A stretch of DNA of 64,000 nucleotides from Eopsaltria australis. Taxonomy: Eukaryota; Chordata; Aves; Passeriformes; Petroicidae. The translations under genes were made by a program, and so were the position numbers. Shown in pieces: positions 60,949 to 64,000 of this stretch. The stretch spans positions 2,728,001 through 2,792,000 of the forward strand of contig JAVTVJ010000033.1 of NCBI GenBank assembly GCA_034509425.1. Direction: 5' to 3'. The notes below the pieces were generated by a model. That model was given only the letters and a program-made list of their open reading frames with translations. It had not been told where the DNA came from and made no database searches. The number at the start of each line of letters is the position of its first letter. The stretch's first letter is position 1.

Positions 60949-63900
60949 TGCTACCATATTAGTTGCAAAACAGTTTTTTTTAAATTTTACCTAAGTTCAA
61001 TATATTATTTTACTTTTAAATATTTCTTTCATCACATCTAACCTTTCTAAATATTGGTATAACATCTGTATTCTTCCAATTAGTCTGATTTAAACAAATT
61101 AACCACCAATAAATCTAGAAAAAAAGGTTCAACACTGGTATGTGTTGTTCAGTATTCTATTTGGTATGGAAAATAAATTCTAATCCTCATGAAATAAAGA
61201 ATATAATTTCTTTCCCACTCACTCATTACCAGATGAATGAGGATTTCTCTCTCTACTGCACTTCAATAGATAAAGTATTCTTTCATGGAAAAGCAGTGGT
61301 TCAAACCCCTGATATAGAGAGACTGCTCAAAGACTGTCGATGAAATTGAGACACATTATTACAAAACTGCAAAAGTACCCTGGAGTATCTCTGTGTTCTT
61401 AGGTGGAAAGAAGAATCAGTTTGTCCTCCAGAAGTTTTTTTGTATCTGTGCCTTAAAAACTGCTTTTCAGACTAATTTGTTTTATACAATTGAGCTAAAT
61501 TTAAGTTACCAAGTTTGAGCTAATAGTTGAGTGTCCAAACTCACTATTTAGTAATTGTATTCTCTAAGGAAAATGCATCTTGCTGGACCCAGGAATTTTC
61601 TACCATCATTTTGTTGGTTTGTTTTAATTTCATGGCCTACTGCAATTTTATTCATTGTCCAATATTAATAATTAATTGAATTCTTACTGCAGCATCTTTA
61701 TTTTGTCCTAGTTACATGTCTCACCTCTACCTGTGTTATCTCTCCCATATGTTACTTTCTCTTCTCCTGAGATCTTCAGCTCTTAAACATATGCCAAAAG
61801 TTACACTGCAACACATATTTATCTTTCAATCTTCCCCTATGTTTTTTGACTAGAAAAAGTCACAATCATCTCATTGTGAGAGATCTCAGCACTCTATATC
61901 AAAGAAAAAACCTTTCTGTGAAATCAAAGGAGGGTGAACATATTAATGAACTAATATATGGAACGCTTGGAACTGAGGTGATACTCATTCTGTGTCATAG
62001 GCATCAGTTCTACAAACTACAGAAAAATGAACAAATCAACATGCATCTGGTTGTATAATTTTTGGACTTTTTTCCCTTTTATTTACATGTCAATACTTAA
62101 AAATGGAATTTTTTTCTTTTTTTTTTGTTTCATTTCACCCACAGTTGTTCATCTGATAGGTTTTGGTACCTTCTCTACATCAATTTCTGCTGATAGTTTT
62201 TACTGTATCTTTTTTGGCCATTACGGCAACTTGTTTCATTGCTCCTAGGTACGTCTAATTTCTTGGCATTCTTTTAAACATTTTCCTTTTCTTCCCTTTT
62301 TTTGGGGGGGGGGAGAGAGGAGGGGAGGTGTATCTGGTTCAGTAAAAATTATTAACAGCTTCTTTAAAACATCTGTAAAGTACTCATGCTTCCAAACTTC
62401 AGTGAAGTATGGCCTAATGCATATTACTATTTCTAATAAGTAATTTAAGTTTGACCCTAAGTGGAAGCACTTAAAAGGGCCCTTCCTTTTATTGTCTTTA
62501 ATAAATTTCAGATAGTTCACATTGTTTACTATTCCCATCTTTTTACTTTAATTCATTAAAGTTGATGGAAAATGTGAAATCCCCATAAAACTGTGAAAAA
62601 GTTTTCAATTTTACAGTATCTTATTATTAATCATGATCTGAAAAGAATCTGTAAAAATTGCATATCTTCATGCAATCATATCACATGTTCATGTTCACAT
62701 ATCAATTTGGGTTTTTTCACCCAGATCACCTTGTAGAACACTCTATTCAAAAGTAGCCTGAATTCAAGTAAATTATTTCTAAATACTGTTTGACTATAAA
62801 AGTAAAATGGCTCACCTAGTTTTGCCTATTGCTTTCTGATATACACTGAAGAGGCAATGATGTGTAAGCTGTTGTGCTCTATTTGACCCATGCAACAGTT
62901 CAGAATCTTACCAGCAATCTGTGCATCTTTATTAGACTAGAAGAATTTTCTTTTTCACTCCCCTTGAGCAGATTTACACATATTGGTTTTGTAATTCCCA
63001 CATAGTATTTCTTATCACACATACAACTTCCACTGAAGAACTGCATACTCAGCACACTGCCATTTATCACCTGCAGACTTGGGAAGACGGAGTAGGAAGG
63101 AGACTCCTTTCCTTGCCTCTATGCTGCCTATATTTCATTCTTTTTAAGATTTGTGGGTTTTCATTTTCTCAAACAGCAAGTGACAAAGCAAAAACCTGCC
63201 AGTTCCATCAAATGCAGCTGTCCCTATCACTTCAAAGAAATTTACTTCCACACTTACAAAAGTTAAATAAAAAACCAAGCAAACACTAACACAAAAACTT
63301 CCCTAATTGGAAAAAGAAGTTGTTTCAGCATGGATAGAGATTTTATATGTGAAACACTCTACGGGTGTTTCCTATCCCCTGTAACTGGGAAAGGGGAATG
63401 TGATACTTGGTTTTCTCTTGTCATAGTACACAATCTAGATTCACTCTGTTTAATTTCAGGTATTTAACCAAGGTGTCTTTGCGAGGGCTCTGCTGTAATG
63501 TCTTTCTACTGTGACCTGAAAGCAGTGGAGATATGTCATAAGCCACCCACATTGCAATAAGAGACCTGTAGAGTTGCCTTGATTAGAGAAGCAATCTTAG
63601 ATGTGTGTACTCCCAAATTACTTATACAGATCTATGAAGTTTAGATTACACGAATCTGCGTTGGGAATCGCTCACAACTTGGCATTTCTAGGTGTTGCAA
63701 ATACCGAAATCTCAGCCTTTAGCAGTTTTTAATTTCGTTATATTACAAGTCAAAGCCTATAAGCTTATTTGGAAAATGACAAAATACTATCAGGCTCTAA
63801 AAAAATATTAAGAGAAAAATCTTTGAATGCTCTGTAATGGCCTTACAATTCCGTATTGTAACTGATAATAACAGAAAAAAAAGATATTGCTTTTTAATAA

Positions 63901-64000
63901 TGTAATTTTTATTCCAGAAGATAAAATAAGGAAAAAAAAAATCTTGTTTTTTGTTCCAATATTTTGTAAGTGATAAGAAATGTTGATTAAGCTATTTGTC
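60949..64000. other. No gene recognised; AT-rich unique sequence
   Basis: Unique AT-rich sequence with T-rich patches (about 62107-62130), a T7-G10 run with a purine tail (62297-62328) and nothing else assignable. Confidence 0.4.
62297..62328 (+). repeat. T7-G10 run with G/A-rich tail
   Basis: Seven T, then ten G (62304-62313), then AGAGAGGAGGGGAGG. It is G-quadruplex prone on the plus strand and a likely site of sequencing length error. Confidence 0.95.

Noticed and set aside
61285..61310. tRNA B-box-like GGTTCAAACCCCTG
   Set aside because: No matching A box or cloverleaf upstream; an isolated motif.
1..64000. CRISPR arrays, operons, prophage, toxin or bacterial defence systems
   Set aside because: No regularly spaced repeats and no compact gene arrangement; CR1 LINEs and low coding density indicate vertebrate nuclear DNA.

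Overview
The window reads as vertebrate nuclear DNA, most likely a bird. The main evidence is at least a dozen 5'-truncated CR1 LINE fragments. Several end in the 8-bp CR1 3' repeat (for example ATTCTATGATTCTATGA at 57264-57280), and several still show the C-terminal reverse-transcriptase reading frame of CR1 ORF2. AT-rich composition, few CpGs, scattered microsatellites and no compact genes fit a gene desert or a very long intron on a large chromosome. CR1 is also common in turtles and crocodilians, so 'bird' is an inference from CR1 subfamily character. No bacterial, organellar or intact viral genes were seen.

Layout. 1-12.3 kb holds five plus-strand CR1 pieces and a tRNA-Phe-like relic at 4914-4986. 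The relic sits 27 bp upstream of a CR1 tail, giving a tRNA/CR1 chimera. The only convincing coding-like segment lies at about 12.3 kb: a short plus-strand frame ending at 12429, which I read as a candidate last coding exon of an unrecognised gene extending to the left. 12.4-20.4 kb contains a (CCCCT)n tract, an ancient CR1/L3-like LINE on the minus strand (16.5-17.0 kb), and the longest CR1 here (about 2.1 kb, minus strand, 17.6-19.8 kb). 20-47 kb is mostly unique AT-rich sequence with few repeats. It contains a perfect 32-bp palindrome at 32940-32971, a cluster of inverted repeats near 35.4 kb, and AT-rich blocks that could be conserved non-coding elements. 47.6-49.3 kb has two adjacent plus-strand CR1 elements: a younger, internally deleted copy and a much older type. 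55.5-57.3 kb has three plus-strand CR1 tails, and 60.5-60.9 kb one well-preserved minus-strand CR1.

No genes can be seen working together. I found no clear new biological system. The best leads are the tRNA-Phe/CR1 chimera, the candidate terminal exon with a poly(A) signal overlapping its stop codon, the 32-bp palindrome, and the inverted-repeat cluster at 35.35-35.53 kb. All family calls come from reading the sequence against remembered family features; no search was run.
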